In this document: positions 8,714 through 18,098 of the stretch, piece by piece
Layout: each line of letters opens with the position of its first letter
How positions within the stretch are numbered: position 1 is the first letter of the stretch
From: Hydrogenophilales bacterium
GTDB lineage: Bacteria; Pseudomonadota; Gammaproteobacteria; Burkholderiales; Thiobacillaceae
DNA length: 64,000 nucleotides
Direction of reading: 5' to 3'
Assembly (NCBI GenBank): GCA_016703155.1
Contig: JADJCP010000003.1
Span: 62,001-126,000 of the forward strand
Notes under the pieces: model-generated
What the model was told of the DNA's origin: nothing
Seen by the model: the letters and a program-made list of their open reading frames with translations, nothing else
The model's database searches: none
Position numbers and translations under genes: made by a program

Positions 8714-9178
8714 TCAACGCTTGACCGCTTTCGCTTTCCTGGAGATGTAGGACTCGACCGCGGCGCGTGTCAGGGCGCCAACGTTGTAGGCAACGACCTT
8801 GCCCTCGGGGTCGAACAGATAGGTGGTCGGCAGACCCCGTACCGGACCTACCTCGGCGGCCTTCCTGGCATCGCCCAGGACAATGGGGTAGCTGATCATC
8901 TGTTGTTCGGCGAAATCGGTGACTTGCTTGGGATCGTTGTAGTCCATGGCGATACCGATCACGGTCAGCTTGTTCTTCTTGTTCTCATGCAGCGCGACCA
9001 GATCCGGGATCTCTTCAAGACAGGGTGGACACCAAGTGGCCCAGAAGTTGACCAGCACCCATTTGCCTTTGTAATCGGCAAGCCGGTGCGTTTTGCCCCG
9101 GCTGTCCGTGAGCGTGAAGGCCGAGGCGGGAACACTCCAGGTCAGGAGCAAACAGCAAAGCAGGAGTAATCTAGGCAT
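8714..9178 (-). CDS. TlpA-family thiol-disulfide oxidoreductase
   Basis: A 154-residue periplasmic redoxin. After a hydrophobic signal sequence (1-20), the core shows NFWATWCPPCLEEIP with redox cysteines C50 and C53, and the cis-Pro loop GLPTTYLFDPEGKV. TlpA/ResA-type proteins reduce disulfides outside the cytoplasm, often during cytochrome c maturation or metal-site assembly. It is the first gene of a tight four-gene operon with a SoxW-like thioredoxin, a TolC-like channel and an HlyD-like adaptor, so its client may be part of that envelope system. Confidence 0.88.
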   Translation of the reverse strand: MPRLLLLCCLLLTWSVPASAFTLTDSRGKTHRLADYKGKWVLVNFWATWCPPCLEEIPDLVALHENKKNKLTVIGIAMDYNDPKQVTDFAEQQMISYPIVLGDARKAAEVGPVRGLPTTYLFDPEGKVVAYNVGALTRAAVESYISRKAKAVKR

Positions 9179-9234
9179 CGGTGCGCACCTGAATTCAAAG
9201 ATGGATTAGTGAGTCGTACTGGGCGAAAGTTCGC

Positions 9235-9822
9235 TCAATGATCGCGCTCGGGCAATGACTCGGATGTACCAGGCGTCGTCGCGGGCTTGTGTTCACGACC
9301 GTCGGAGGCATGCGTCAAATACAGGGCGAGGCCGACCAGGGCCACGGCGCCAGCGAGTGCCAGCAGATCCAATGGCGTGTTGATCGGCAGCTGCAAGGCC
9401 ATTTCAAACACCGTAACAATCAGGATCATGATGATGACCTTGGCCAGGCGTTGTTTCAGGTCGTCCAGGTTTTCGATGACCAGTATATTGCTGGAGGCGC
9501 GGCTGCCCTTGGCCTCGTCGATGTCGCTGACAAAGAGTTCGTACATGCCCAGGGCGAAGATCAGCATTACCGTGCCCAGCAGGTAGCCGTCGACGACCTC
9601 GACGACGTGGGTGATGGTTTCATCATGCAGGATCTTGCGGCTTGCCGCTTCCAGGGCCGGGTCTGCATAGTTCAGGATGTGCGCGACCAGATACACGACG
9701 TCGACGGTGGCCATATAGAAAATCGCCATCGCCGCCGCCAGGCTGGCAACCACAGCAAATAACACGACGAAGCGCGAGCGCCAAAGGGCGGCTTCGAAAA
9801 AACCTTCTAGAAATCGTATCAA
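9235..9822 (-). CDS. YqhA/UPF0114-family membrane protein
   Basis: A 195-residue inner-membrane protein with four predicted hydrophobic helices (about 17-37, 78-98, 128-146 and 150-168). The stretch VDGYLLGTVMLIFALGMYEL and the following cytoplasmic VSDIDEAKGSRASSN are characteristic of the YqhA family, whose function is not established. The C-terminal tail is hydrophilic. It is divergent from the PilZ-like gene, with about 83 bp between the starts. Confidence 0.85.
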   Translation of the reverse strand: MIRFLEGFFEAALWRSRFVVLFAVVASLAAAMAIFYMATVDVVYLVAHILNYADPALEAASRKILHDETITHVVEVVDGYLLGTVMLIFALGMYELFVSDIDEAKGSRASSNILVIENLDDLKQRLAKVIIMILIVTVFEMALQLPINTPLDLLALAGAVALVGLALYLTHASDGREHKPATTPGTSESLPERDH

Positions 9823-9905
9823 CGTCTATACACTCCGAAAAAACGCCAAATTGTCTTAATCAGGGGTGGCTCCCTAGAATACACGGCAACCAGATCGGAA
9901 AACGC

Positions 9906-11444
9906 ATGCTACCCCGTTTCTCTTTGCCTCCTGTCGAACCCGGGAGCGCATTCAATCTTGCCACAAAACCGAAACAGGTGGACGCATGGTTGACGCGCCT
10001 GCCCTACGCCAATCCGCTTGAGGCGGCGGCGGAGCTCACCGACTATCTGGCAACCTGCGCGCGCCTGCGCTTGTCTCCGGATACGCTGGAAGAGATTTTG
10101 GATTGCGTCATGCCGACCGCCGGCAATCTGGTCGTGGCACTCAAGGAGAAATTCCATAGCGAAAGCCTGCCTTTGCCGCCCAATCGGCAACAGGCCGCCG
10201 AGCTTTGCAGCCGCCTCATGCTGGAGGTGGGCCATGTCTGCAAACTGATCATCCTTAGCCGCTCGGGCAAACGCTTTCAGCTGTTCGGCGCCAAGTCGGT
10301 CGAGCGGCATGCCTACATCCTGATGCTGGCCCTCAAAGAGGTGGTCGAGGTCAGCCTTGATACCCACCAGAGCCCGCCTGCCGGCATCTGGAAGGATATC
10401 CATCAAGCTTACAACTTTGCCCTGATCAACGGCTGGGCGAGGTCGCTGCCACCGGGCTTCAGCGAGGGCCCCAGCCTGGAGAATGTCTACAAGTATGCGT
10501 TGCTGCTGGATCTGGCCGATCCGTATCGCATCCCCCGGGAGGAGTTGTTCGCCACCAAGGATATCGTCCTGAAGTTCTGCGGGCTGGTCGATCTGCTCGC
10601 GGCGAGCGATGCCAACCTGCATGGCAGCGTCTTTGCCATCGACCAGGAAAGCGACAGTCCGGCCATTGTCCTGTCGCGCGAAGCCGGCGCGGATAGCAGC
10701 CGCTGGCAGCGGCTATTGAATACCACCCAATTGGTCAAGCGCCTTTCACTGCTGGCCAGTCAGTATGCCCGCGACAATAAGCCCGGTTCGTCACGGCTGG
10801 ATGGGGCTGGCGCGGACCTGGCCTATCTGGAGCTGTTGCATCGCCTGAAAGCACAATGGGGCGGATCCGTGCGGCGCCTTGGAAATCGGCATCCGCGCTA
10901 TGAAGCGACGCGTTTCGAGGTGGTGTTCGGGCTGCAATCGGTACACAAGCGCCTGGAAATCCCCGAAGCCGGACTGGCGACATCGCCTTTTGAGGTCGAT
11001 GCCGTGCCGACGACTTGCCTTCTGGTCAATGACAGCGTGGGTGGCCTGGCGTTGTCCCGGGAGCGTCCAGTCAGCTTTCAGCTGCACATCGGTGAGTTGG
11101 CGGCGGTGCGCCAGGATCGGGCTGAGCGCTGGAGCATCGGCATCGTTCGATGGTTTCGCGCCACGCGTACCGGCAAGGCCATCTTCGGCCTGCAATATTT
11201 GGCGCCCAGTGCGGCGGCAGTTCGTCTGCAACGTGAAGGCGATGGCGCGCCCCTGCCGGCACTCTGGCTGCCAGCGACCCCGTCGCTGCGTCAGGGCGAA
11301 ATGGTTCTGTGCCAGGGCGGCAAACTCGCGGTGGGGGCGAATGTGACCTTACTCGGCGAATCGTTCGTGGAACGGCGGATACGCCTGGAACAGCTGGCCG
11401 AGTTTACTCCGGCGATCGAGGCTTACCGCTACCGAACGCTTTAA
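9906..11444 (+). CDS. Large protein with a PilZ-like C-terminal region
   Basis: A 512-residue soluble protein. The N-terminal three quarters is helical with no recognised domain. The last ~130 residues resemble PilZ-like beta-barrels: LLVNDSVGGLALSRERP, then HIGELAAVR and WSIGIVRWFRATRTGKAIFGLQYL. The usual RxxxR and DxSxxG c-di-GMP motifs are only partly matched (NDSVGG). The protein sits between yqhA and the convergent motD gene, so a link to motility or c-di-GMP is an inference from context. The ATG at 9906 is chosen because upstream in-frame sequence overlaps yqhA and reads as non-coding. Confidence 0.65.
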   Translation: MLPRFSLPPVEPGSAFNLATKPKQVDAWLTRLPYANPLEAAAELTDYLATCARLRLSPDTLEEILDCVMPTAGNLVVALKEKFHSESLPLPPNRQQAAELCSRLMLEVGHVCKLIILSRSGKRFQLFGAKSVERHAYILMLALKEVVEVSLDTHQSPPAGIWKDIHQAYNFALINGWARSLPPGFSEGPSLENVYKYALLLDLADPYRIPREELFATKDIVLKFCGLVDLLAASDANLHGSVFAIDQESDSPAIVLSREAGADSSRWQRLLNTTQLVKRLSLLASQYARDNKPGSSRLDGAGADLAYLELLHRLKAQWGGSVRRLGNRHPRYEATRFEVVFGLQSVHKRLEIPEAGLATSPFEVDAVPTTCLLVNDSVGGLALSRERPVSFQLHIGELAAVRQDRAERWSIGIVRWFRATRTGKAIFGLQYLAPSAAAVRLQREGDGAPLPALWLPATPSLRQGEMVLCQGGKLAVGANVTLLGESFVERRIRLEQLAEFTPAIEAYRYRTL

Positions 11445-11447
11445 GGA

Positions 11448-12248
11448 CTAGGGCGCCGGGGCATTCAGCGGGATTTCCCGGCCGATGTCGTTCTCCGAGT
11501 TGAGGATCAGGACATTCACGCGCCGGTTCCGGCTACGACCTTCGGGGGTGGTATTGGCATCGACCGGCTTGTTGTCGGCATAGCCGATCGCCACCATGCG
11601 TCCGGGTGGCACGCCCGCCTCGGTCAGCAAACGCACCACCGAGCCGGCACGTGCCGAGGACAGTTCCCAGTTGGATGGATACGCCGGACTGCGGATCGGG
11701 ATGTTGTCGGTGTGGCCTTCCACCTGAATCGGATTGTCGACCTGCGACAGCACCTTGGCGACCGCCGCCATGGCTTGCGCCGAGGTCGGCTGCAAGGTGG
11801 CGTCGCCACTCGGGAACAGGGTGCTGGCATTGATCTCCACCATGATGCCGCGCGGCGAGCGGGTGACCCGGACCTGGCCCTGCTCCACCATGGGGGCCAT
11901 CGCCGTCTGGACGTTGCGGGCGATGCGTTTCATGTCCTCGGTTTCTTTTTGCACCGCCGGGTTGGCGTCCTCGGCACTGCGCTGCGGCACCGACTTGCCG
12001 ATCGGCTTGCCGGTGCCGGTCAGGATCTCGGCGTTCTTCTGGCCCATGTTGATCAGCTTGTCGCTGGTGGGTTTTTCCTGGAATGCCTGGATCAGTGAAT
12101 CGGACAAGACCCGGTATTTGCCCTCGTTCACCGACGAGAGCGCATACATCACCACGAAAAACGCGAACAGCAAGGTGATGAAGTCGGCGTAGGAAACCAG
12201 CCAGCGCTCCAGGTTTTCATGTTCCTCGTGCGGCTTTTTACGGGGCAT
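11448..12248 (-). CDS. motD: Flagellar motor stator protein MotD (MotB homologue)
   Basis: A 266-residue stator B-subunit. A short cytoplasmic N-terminus is followed by one transmembrane helix containing SYADFITLLFAFFVVMYA, in which D22 is the proton-binding aspartate. A linker then leads to a C-terminal OmpA/MotB peptidoglycan-binding domain with EGHTDNIPI and NWELSSARA. The basic start MPRKKPHEEHENLERW is the MotD form seen where motC-motD follow fliA. The motC stop lies 42 bases upstream. The stator should convert ion flow into torque, if the flagellum is assembled. Confidence 0.93.
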   Translation of the reverse strand: MPRKKPHEEHENLERWLVSYADFITLLFAFFVVMYALSSVNEGKYRVLSDSLIQAFQEKPTSDKLINMGQKNAEILTGTGKPIGKSVPQRSAEDANPAVQKETEDMKRIARNVQTAMAPMVEQGQVRVTRSPRGIMVEINASTLFPSGDATLQPTSAQAMAAVAKVLSQVDNPIQVEGHTDNIPIRSPAYPSNWELSSARAGSVVRLLTEAGVPPGRMVAIGYADNKPVDANTTPEGRSRNRRVNVLILNSENDIGREIPLNAPAP

Positions 12249-12290
12249 GACCGATCAGCGTAACCAAGCGGGCACTCGATGCGATGCGGG

Positions 12291-13031
12291 TCACGACAAA
12301 TAGCCCTGAAGCTTCGCTTCGATCATCCTTGGATTCTCTCCATTGGCGATGGAAACGATACCCTCGATGTACATCTCTTTCTGGCGCACCAGCCGGCCGA
12401 CGTGGTAGCGAAGCTTGCTGGATACCGGCAGGAAGAACAGATTGGCGCCGCCAACACCGTAGATGGTCGCGACGAAGGCGACGGCGATGCCGGCGCCCAG
12501 CTTGGAGGGGTCGGAGAGGTTCTCCATGACGTGGATCAGGCCCATGACCGCGCCGATGATGCCGATGGTCGGCGAGTAACCGCCAGCGGCCTGCCAGACC
12601 TTGGCGGCGTCCTGGTGATGGCTTTCATAGCCCTGGAGCTCCATCTCCAGGGTTTCGCGCAGCACTTCGGGTTCGGCGCCGTCGACCATCATCTGAAGGC
12701 CGCGCCGGTAGAACAGATCCTGCTGCTGTTCGATGAGCGGTTCCAGGGCAAGCAGGCCGCCCCGGCGCGCCAGATGGCTCCAGTCGAGCAAGGTGCTCAG
12801 AACGTCCTGGGGCGCGATCCTGGGCGGTTTGAAGACCCATTTCAGCATGGCGAGGCCATCCAGGAAGACCCGCAGGGAGTGCTGCAACATCACCGCGCCC
12901 AGTGTGCCGCCGATGACGATCATGAAGGCCGTGACCTGAAGCAGGGAGCCGAGGTGGCCACCCTCCAGAATCTGGCCGAGGACGATGGCGGCGATGCCGA
13001 GGAGGATGCCGATGACGCTGATGATGTCCAT
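12291..13031 (-). CDS. motC: Flagellar motor stator protein MotC (MotA homologue)
   Basis: A 246-residue stator A-subunit with four hydrophobic helices (two near the N-terminus, two around 145-200). The family segment GGYSPTIGIIGAVMGLIHVMENL is broken only by normal variation, and the large cytoplasmic loop carries the charged residues that contact FliG. The ATG at 13031 is preferred over a GTG at 13043 because it overlaps the fliA stop as TGATG. MotC and MotD form a second stator type in pseudomonads and many betaproteobacteria. Confidence 0.93.
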   Translation of the reverse strand: MDIISVIGILLGIAAIVLGQILEGGHLGSLLQVTAFMIVIGGTLGAVMLQHSLRVFLDGLAMLKWVFKPPRIAPQDVLSTLLDWSHLARRGGLLALEPLIEQQQDLFYRRGLQMMVDGAEPEVLRETLEMELQGYESHHQDAAKVWQAAGGYSPTIGIIGAVMGLIHVMENLSDPSKLGAGIAVAFVATIYGVGGANLFFLPVSSKLRYHVGRLVRQKEMYIEGIVSIANGENPRMIEAKLQGYLS

Positions 13032-13744
13032 CAGGCTTCGCACCAGTCACGTAGCCGGCCGCGCAGACGCGCCACCGCCTGGCTGTGCAGTTGACAGACC
13101 CGGGATTCGGTAATGCCCAGCACCGTGCCGATCTCCTTGAAATTCATCTCTTGCTCGTAATACATGCCCATAAGCATTTTTTCACGCTCCGGCAGGATGG
13201 TCACGGCTTTCGCCAGGGCCTTCTTGAATCCGGCGCTGGCGAGGATATCGAATGGACCGAGCTCATCGTGATCGGCGAAACGATCCAGGAAGTCCTCGTT
13301 TTCGTCCGAAGCATGCAAGTCTTCGTAGTAGATCAGTTGCGCGCCGCGCGCGTCGTTGAGCAAATCGAAGTAATCATGGATGGCGATATCGAGCTCCGCG
13401 GCGATCTCCTGCTCGGTTGGCTGACGTTGCAGTCTTTGCTGCAAGGCATGGATGGCCGCTTCGATCTGCCGGCTGGCTTTGCGGACGTTGCGCGACGCCC
13501 AATCCGCTTCGCGCAGTTCATCCAGCATGGCACCGCGGATGCGCTGGCTGGCGTAGGTTTCGAACTGGGCGCCCTGGTCGTCGTCATACCGCTCCAAGGC
13601 GCCGAGCAGGCCGATCATGCCGACCTGAATCAGATCATCCGCCTCGACATTGGCCGGCAGGCGCGTCATGAGATGGTAGGCGATCCGCTTCACCAGAGGC
13701 AGGTATTCGCGGATCAGGACGTCCCTGTTGTCAGAGTCCGACAT
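13031..13744 (-). CDS. fliA: Flagellar sigma factor FliA (sigma-28)
   Basis: A 237-residue sigma factor for late flagellar and chemotaxis promoters. Region 2 contains EADDLIQVGMIGLLGALERYD and FETYASQRIRGAMLDELR. Region 3 follows, then region 4 with MNFKEIGTVLGITESRVCQLHSQAV, the helix-turn-helix that reads the -35 element. The start overlaps the end of flhG by 14 bases and the stop overlaps motC. All conserved parts look intact, in contrast with flhA and flhG upstream. Confidence 0.95.
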   Translation of the reverse strand: MSDSDNRDVLIREYLPLVKRIAYHLMTRLPANVEADDLIQVGMIGLLGALERYDDDQGAQFETYASQRIRGAMLDELREADWASRNVRKASRQIEAAIHALQQRLQRQPTEQEIAAELDIAIHDYFDLLNDARGAQLIYYEDLHASDENEDFLDRFADHDELGPFDILASAGFKKALAKAVTILPEREKMLMGMYYEQEMNFKEIGTVLGITESRVCQLHSQAVARLRGRLRDWCEA

Positions 13745-14630
13745 GCCTGCTGCCCGCTGCTCGGTTGCCGGTGGCTACGGCCAGGCTGCGACCAAGCAGC
13801 CCCATGCGTAGCCAGAAGTCGCGTATGCCCGTACCGGTGATGGGCGGGATGGCTTTGGCCAGGGTTTCCGCCGCGTTGCGGAACGCCGTCGCCGCGGCGC
13901 AGGCCGGTGCAAAATCCAGTACCGGACGCATTGCCCGTGCTGCCAGGTCGAGTTTGTTGTCGTGTGCGATCACGCCCAGGTAGCCCGGCTCGACCTCCAG
14001 AAAACGTCGTGAGGTCTCGGTGATGGCCTGCATCATCAGCATCGCTCGCTCGGGTTCGGTCAGGTTCATGAACAGAACCCACCAGCGGCCTTCGGGTTGT
14101 TGGCGATGCACCGATTTGAGCAGCGCGTAGGCCTCGGTCAGATGGCTCTTGCTGCCCTGCACGACCAGGATGCGCAGCGGCGCGGCATACGCCAGACTCG
14201 GTTGGCCATCCGTCGGCGCCGCCAGGAACAGCCAGTCCAGGTCGGCTTCGGTGAACGTCGTGGCGAGTCTGGCCCACGTTTCCGGCGCCGTGTTCGCAAG
14301 GGTTCTGGCGCCGTGCGCGCAGGCCAGCAGACGTGGGCCGTCGGGATTGCCTGACAGGGCGTCTTCCAGGCGGCATTCACCCCGAAGTGCATGCTGCAAG
14401 CCGAGCGTCGGCGCCAGGCCGAACTGCGCCGCCACAGTCCCGGGCGCACCGGTTTCGTCGAACACCCAGGTATGGCCGCCGCGCTGTGCCATGGCGGTCG
14501 CCAGATTCGCCGTCACCTGGGCATTCAGCCCAGCCGAGCCGCCGAAGACGCCAACGGCGCGTAATCCGGCATCGCCACCCAGCAGTTGGCGCAGACCGGA
14601 GGCCTGATCGAACGGCGCCTCAGGCGGCAT
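13731..14630 (-). CDS. flhG: FlhG/FleN-like MinD-family protein with a degenerate P-loop
   Basis: A 299-residue protein placed exactly where flhG lies (flhF-flhG-fliA). FlhG/FleN normally binds ATP and limits flagellar number through FlhF and the flagellar master regulator. The opening FDQASGLRQLL is the DQAxxLR motif that activates the FlhF GTPase, and it is present. The deviant Walker A loop, normally with KGGVGKT, reads GGSAGLNAQ (30-38), so both lysines are gone. The Walker B-like segment reads LDWLFLAAP with no aspartate at the usual place. ATP binding is therefore unlikely, while the FlhF-activating N-terminus may still work. It overlaps flhF by 11 bases. Confidence 0.85.
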   Translation of the reverse strand: MPPEAPFDQASGLRQLLGGDAGLRAVGVFGGSAGLNAQVTANLATAMAQRGGHTWVFDETGAPGTVAAQFGLAPTLGLQHALRGECRLEDALSGNPDGPRLLACAHGARTLANTAPETWARLATTFTEADLDWLFLAAPTDGQPSLAYAAPLRILVVQGSKSHLTEAYALLKSVHRQQPEGRWWVLFMNLTEPERAMLMMQAITETSRRFLEVEPGYLGVIAHDNKLDLAARAMRPVLDFAPACAAATAFRNAAETLAKAIPPITGTGIRDFWLRMGLLGRSLAVATGNRAAGSRHVGL

Positions 14631-16026
14631 TCAGGCCTCCCTTGCGCGGCGCGACGATGTCCGGGGCATTGCTTTCGGCGGCAGCCATGAGTACCGGGTA
14701 GTCCTCGTCTTCGACCATGAAAGGCGAGTCGGGCATGCCCAGACGGAAAGCGCGGTCGACCAGATACAGGGCGTTGGCCATATGCAGGTCTTCCGGGACG
14801 CGCTGGCCGTTGGTAACGTAATGGATCGGCAGCTGGTGCCGGATGGCGACATCGAGCACCGGGCCATAGGACAAGGCTTCGTCGATCTTGGTGAGGATGC
14901 AGCCGTCCAGCCCTGGCCCGGTGAAGGCGCGCATCACTTCTTCCAGGGTGATGCCCTGGGCCGGTGCGCCCATCAACAGGATACGCTTCACCGCCAGTTC
15001 CTCGCCGCAGAGCATGTTGATCTGCTCGGCGACGCGCTTGTCGCGCTGGCTCATGCCCATGGTGTCGATCAGGATCAGATGCTTGTCGGCATGGTCCAGC
15101 AGGGTTAACGCCAGGTCGTTTTCGTCGCGCACCGCGAACACTGGCGCGCCGAGGATACGGCCGTAGATGCGCAACTGGTCCTGGGCACCGATCCGGTAGC
15201 TGTCGGTGGTGATCATTGCCACATTGTTGGCGCCGTGTTTCAGAACGGCGCGCGCGGCGAGTTTGGCGATCGTGGTGGTCTTGCCGACGCCGGTCGGCCC
15301 GACCAGGGCGTAGACGCCACCCCGATCGACCAGATCCGCGCCTTGTGGCGTCACTTTCAGGTTGTGCGCAATGGCGGCGCGCACCCATTTAAAAGCCTTC
15401 TCCAGGCTCTCGTCGGCGGGCAGGCGATCCAGGAACTGGCGTGTCAGGGCCGGGCTGAAGCCGGAGGCCAGCAGACGCTTCATGATCTCGGCGCGGTGCG
15501 GGTCGCGACGCGAAACGTCGCCCCAGGCCAGCCCCGCCAATTGACCCTCGACCAGGGCCCGCAACATGCGTACCTCGCAGGCCAGTTCGTGCATCACCGG
15601 CTGCAATTCAGTGTCGGCGGCGGCGTTATGCGTCGCGGGCTCGGTCTCGGGGATGTTGCGTACCTGCTGGGTGCGTCGCTCTTCGGCCGGTTTGGCGGGG
15701 GCAGCCAGTGGCGCGGGGGCATGCTCGCGGGCCGAGCGGATCACCGAGCCTTCCTTCTGCGCCAGATAATCCGTGAACGTGGTGATGCCGGCCACGGCCG
15801 GGTTGGCCCTGGCCTCGACGTGGGGCGGACGTCTGGCCTGGTTCGGAAAGTTGCCCGCGGGCTCGGCTTGTTGGGCGATGGCGGCCATGTCGAGGTCGGC
15901 CACGGCGATGATCTCGACGCCGCTGGCGGACTGTCTGTTGGACAGGATGATGGCATTGGCGCCGAGTTCGTCGCGCACCTGTCGCAAGGCGTCACGGGTG
16001 GTGGTGGCGTGGAATTTCTTGATCAT
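14620..16026 (-). CDS. flhF: Flagellar biosynthesis SRP-type GTPase FlhF
   Basis: A 468-residue GTPase that sets the site of polar flagellum assembly. The N-terminal B domain starts MIKKFHATTTRDALRQVRDELG. A low-complexity Ala/Pro linker (about 60-140) leads to the NG domain with P-loop GPTGVGKTTT (252-261), the G3 region DTMGMSQRD and the G4 motif TKIDE. The start overlaps the flhA stop as ATGA, and the 3' end overlaps flhG. Intact FlhF together with a FlhG that has lost its ATP site is unusual. Confidence 0.94.
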   Translation of the reverse strand: MIKKFHATTTRDALRQVRDELGANAIILSNRQSASGVEIIAVADLDMAAIAQQAEPAGNFPNQARRPPHVEARANPAVAGITTFTDYLAQKEGSVIRSAREHAPAPLAAPAKPAEERRTQQVRNIPETEPATHNAAADTELQPVMHELACEVRMLRALVEGQLAGLAWGDVSRRDPHRAEIMKRLLASGFSPALTRQFLDRLPADESLEKAFKWVRAAIAHNLKVTPQGADLVDRGGVYALVGPTGVGKTTTIAKLAARAVLKHGANNVAMITTDSYRIGAQDQLRIYGRILGAPVFAVRDENDLALTLLDHADKHLILIDTMGMSQRDKRVAEQINMLCGEELAVKRILLMGAPAQGITLEEVMRAFTGPGLDGCILTKIDEALSYGPVLDVAIRHQLPIHYVTNGQRVPEDLHMANALYLVDRAFRLGMPDSPFMVEDEDYPVLMAAAESNAPDIVAPRKGGLNAA

Positions 16027-18098
16027 GCCGGCTGGCCGATCATGCGCGTCACCCGGATGGTCTTGCCATCAGGCACCTCGGCGTGCGAAACAACGCGCAG
16101 AGCGGGTGCGGAGCGGCGCAGAAAACGGGAAAGTACGGTGCGCACGGCGGGCGGGACAAGTAGCACGGCGGGTAATCCGGCCTCGGACTGTTTTTCGACG
16201 GCCTGAACAGTATCGCTGACCATGCGCTCGGCCAGCCCGGGCTCCATGCCGACCCCGGATTCGCCGGGGGTGCCGAGGGCTTGCACGAGAATATGTTCCA
16301 GGCCGGGCTCCAGCGCCATCACCTGCAATTCTTGGGCTCCTCCGAAGATTTCATGAATGATAGCACGGCCCAGGCGGCCTCTCACCGCTTCGGTCAGGGT
16401 ATCGGCATCCTGGGTGCGCGAAGCGTTTTCCGCGAGCGTTTCCAGGATGGTGCGCATGTCGCGGATGTGCACCCTTTCCTCGAGCAGGTTCTGCAGCACC
16501 TTCTGGACGGTGGACAGCGAGAGCTGTTTCGGGATCATGTCCTCGACCAGTTTGGGCGACTCCCTGGCGGCGTGATCGATGAGTTGCTGGGTCTCTTCAC
16601 GGCCCAGCAGTTACGGGGCATGTTCGTTGATGATCTTCGAGATATGCGTGGCGATCACCGTGCCGGCATCAACCACGGTGTAGCCATAGGTTTGCGCCTG
16701 ATCGCGCAGGCCGGCATCGATCCAGACCGCCGGCAGGCCGTAGGCCGGATCGGTGGTGTTCTGGCCCTGCAAGGTGCCGAAAACGCGGCCCGGATTGATG
16801 GCCAGGAATTTCCCGGTGATCGCCTCGTTTTCGGCCATGACCACGCCTTTGAGGGACACCCGGTAGACGTTCGGCTTCAACTGCAAGTTATCGCGGATAT
16901 GCACCGGCGGTACCAGAAAACCGAGATCCTGGGCGATCTTCTTGCGGATGCCGCGGATGCGTTTGAGCAGTTCGCCATCCTGGGTGCGGTCGACCAGCGG
17001 CACCAGACGGTAACCGACCTCCAGGCCAAGACGGTCGACGGGGGCGACATCATGCCAGCCGACATCCTCGCTCTCGGGCGCCTGGGGCGGGGCTTCGATG
17101 GCGACAGGCTGGGCAGCGCGCGCCTTGGCCTGTTCGCCGATCCAGTAGGCCAGGCCGGCCAGGCCGGCACCCATCAGCAGGAAGGCGATGTGTGGCATGC
17201 CGGGGATGATGCCGAGCAAGGTGAGGATGCCGGCGGTCATGAACAGCACCTGGGGCTTGCCGAACATCTGGCTGAGCAACTGCTGGTTCAGGTCTTCTTC
17301 ACTGGAGACGCGCGACACGACGATACCCGCCGCCGTCGAGATGATCAGCGCCGGTACCTGGGCCACCAGGCCGTCGCCGATGGTCAGCAGGGTGTAGTTG
17401 CTGGCGGCGGTGGATAGATCGAGGTCATGCTGGAGGATGCCGACGAGGAGACCGCCGATGACGTTGATCACCATGATGATGATGCCGGCGACGGCATCGC
17501 CCTTGATGAACTTCGAGGCGCCGTCCATGGAGCCGTAGAAGTCGGCCTCCTGGGCGATCTCGGCGCGCCGTTTGCGCGCCTCGTCCTCGCCGATCAGGCC
17601 GGCGTTGAGATCGGCGTCGATGGCCATCTGCTTGCCCGGCATGGCGTCCAGGGTGAAGCGCGCCGAGACCTCGGCGATGCGTCCGGCGCCCTTGGTGATG
17701 ACCGTGAAATTGATCAGCACCAGAATCAGGAAGACCACCAGACCGACCGCATAGTTGCCACCCACCAGGAAATGGCCGAAGGCTTCGATGACTTTGCCGG
17801 CGGCATCCGTGCCGGTGTGGCCTTCAAGCAGGACGATACGGGTCGAGGCGACGTTGAGCGACAGGCGCAGCAGCGTGGTCATCAGCAGCACCGTCGGAAA
17901 CACCGAGAATTCCAGCGGTTTGAGGGTGTAGAGGCTGATCAGCAGGACGATCATCGACAGGGCGATGTTGAACGTGAACAGCATGTCCAGCATGAAGGGC
18001 GGCAGGGGCAGCACCATCATGGCCAGAATCAAGATGACCAAAATCGGCGCGGCCATGCGCTGCCACTTCAAGCCCGTGGACATGCTCGCGAGCGCCAT
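16023..18098 (-). pseudogene. flhA: Flagellar export gate protein FlhA, interrupted by an in-frame TAA
   Basis: The full frame would encode 691 residues, the normal FlhA length, but codon 496 is TAA (16613-16611). The first 495 residues hold the membrane domain with its eight helices, the FHIPEP-type signature region (LLRLSLNVASTRIVLLEGH) and the first part of the cytoplasmic domain. After the stop the same frame continues with LLGREETQQLIDH and SPKLVEDMIPKQLSLSTVQK, standard C-terminal FlhA sequence. Homologues usually have a glutamate here, so one G-to-T change (GAA or GAG to TAA) explains it. A restart at the ATG at 16538 could make a 171-residue fragment. Neighbours overlap: flhB stop as TGATG and flhF start as ATGA. 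Either a real nonsense mutation or a base-call error. Confidence 0.92.
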
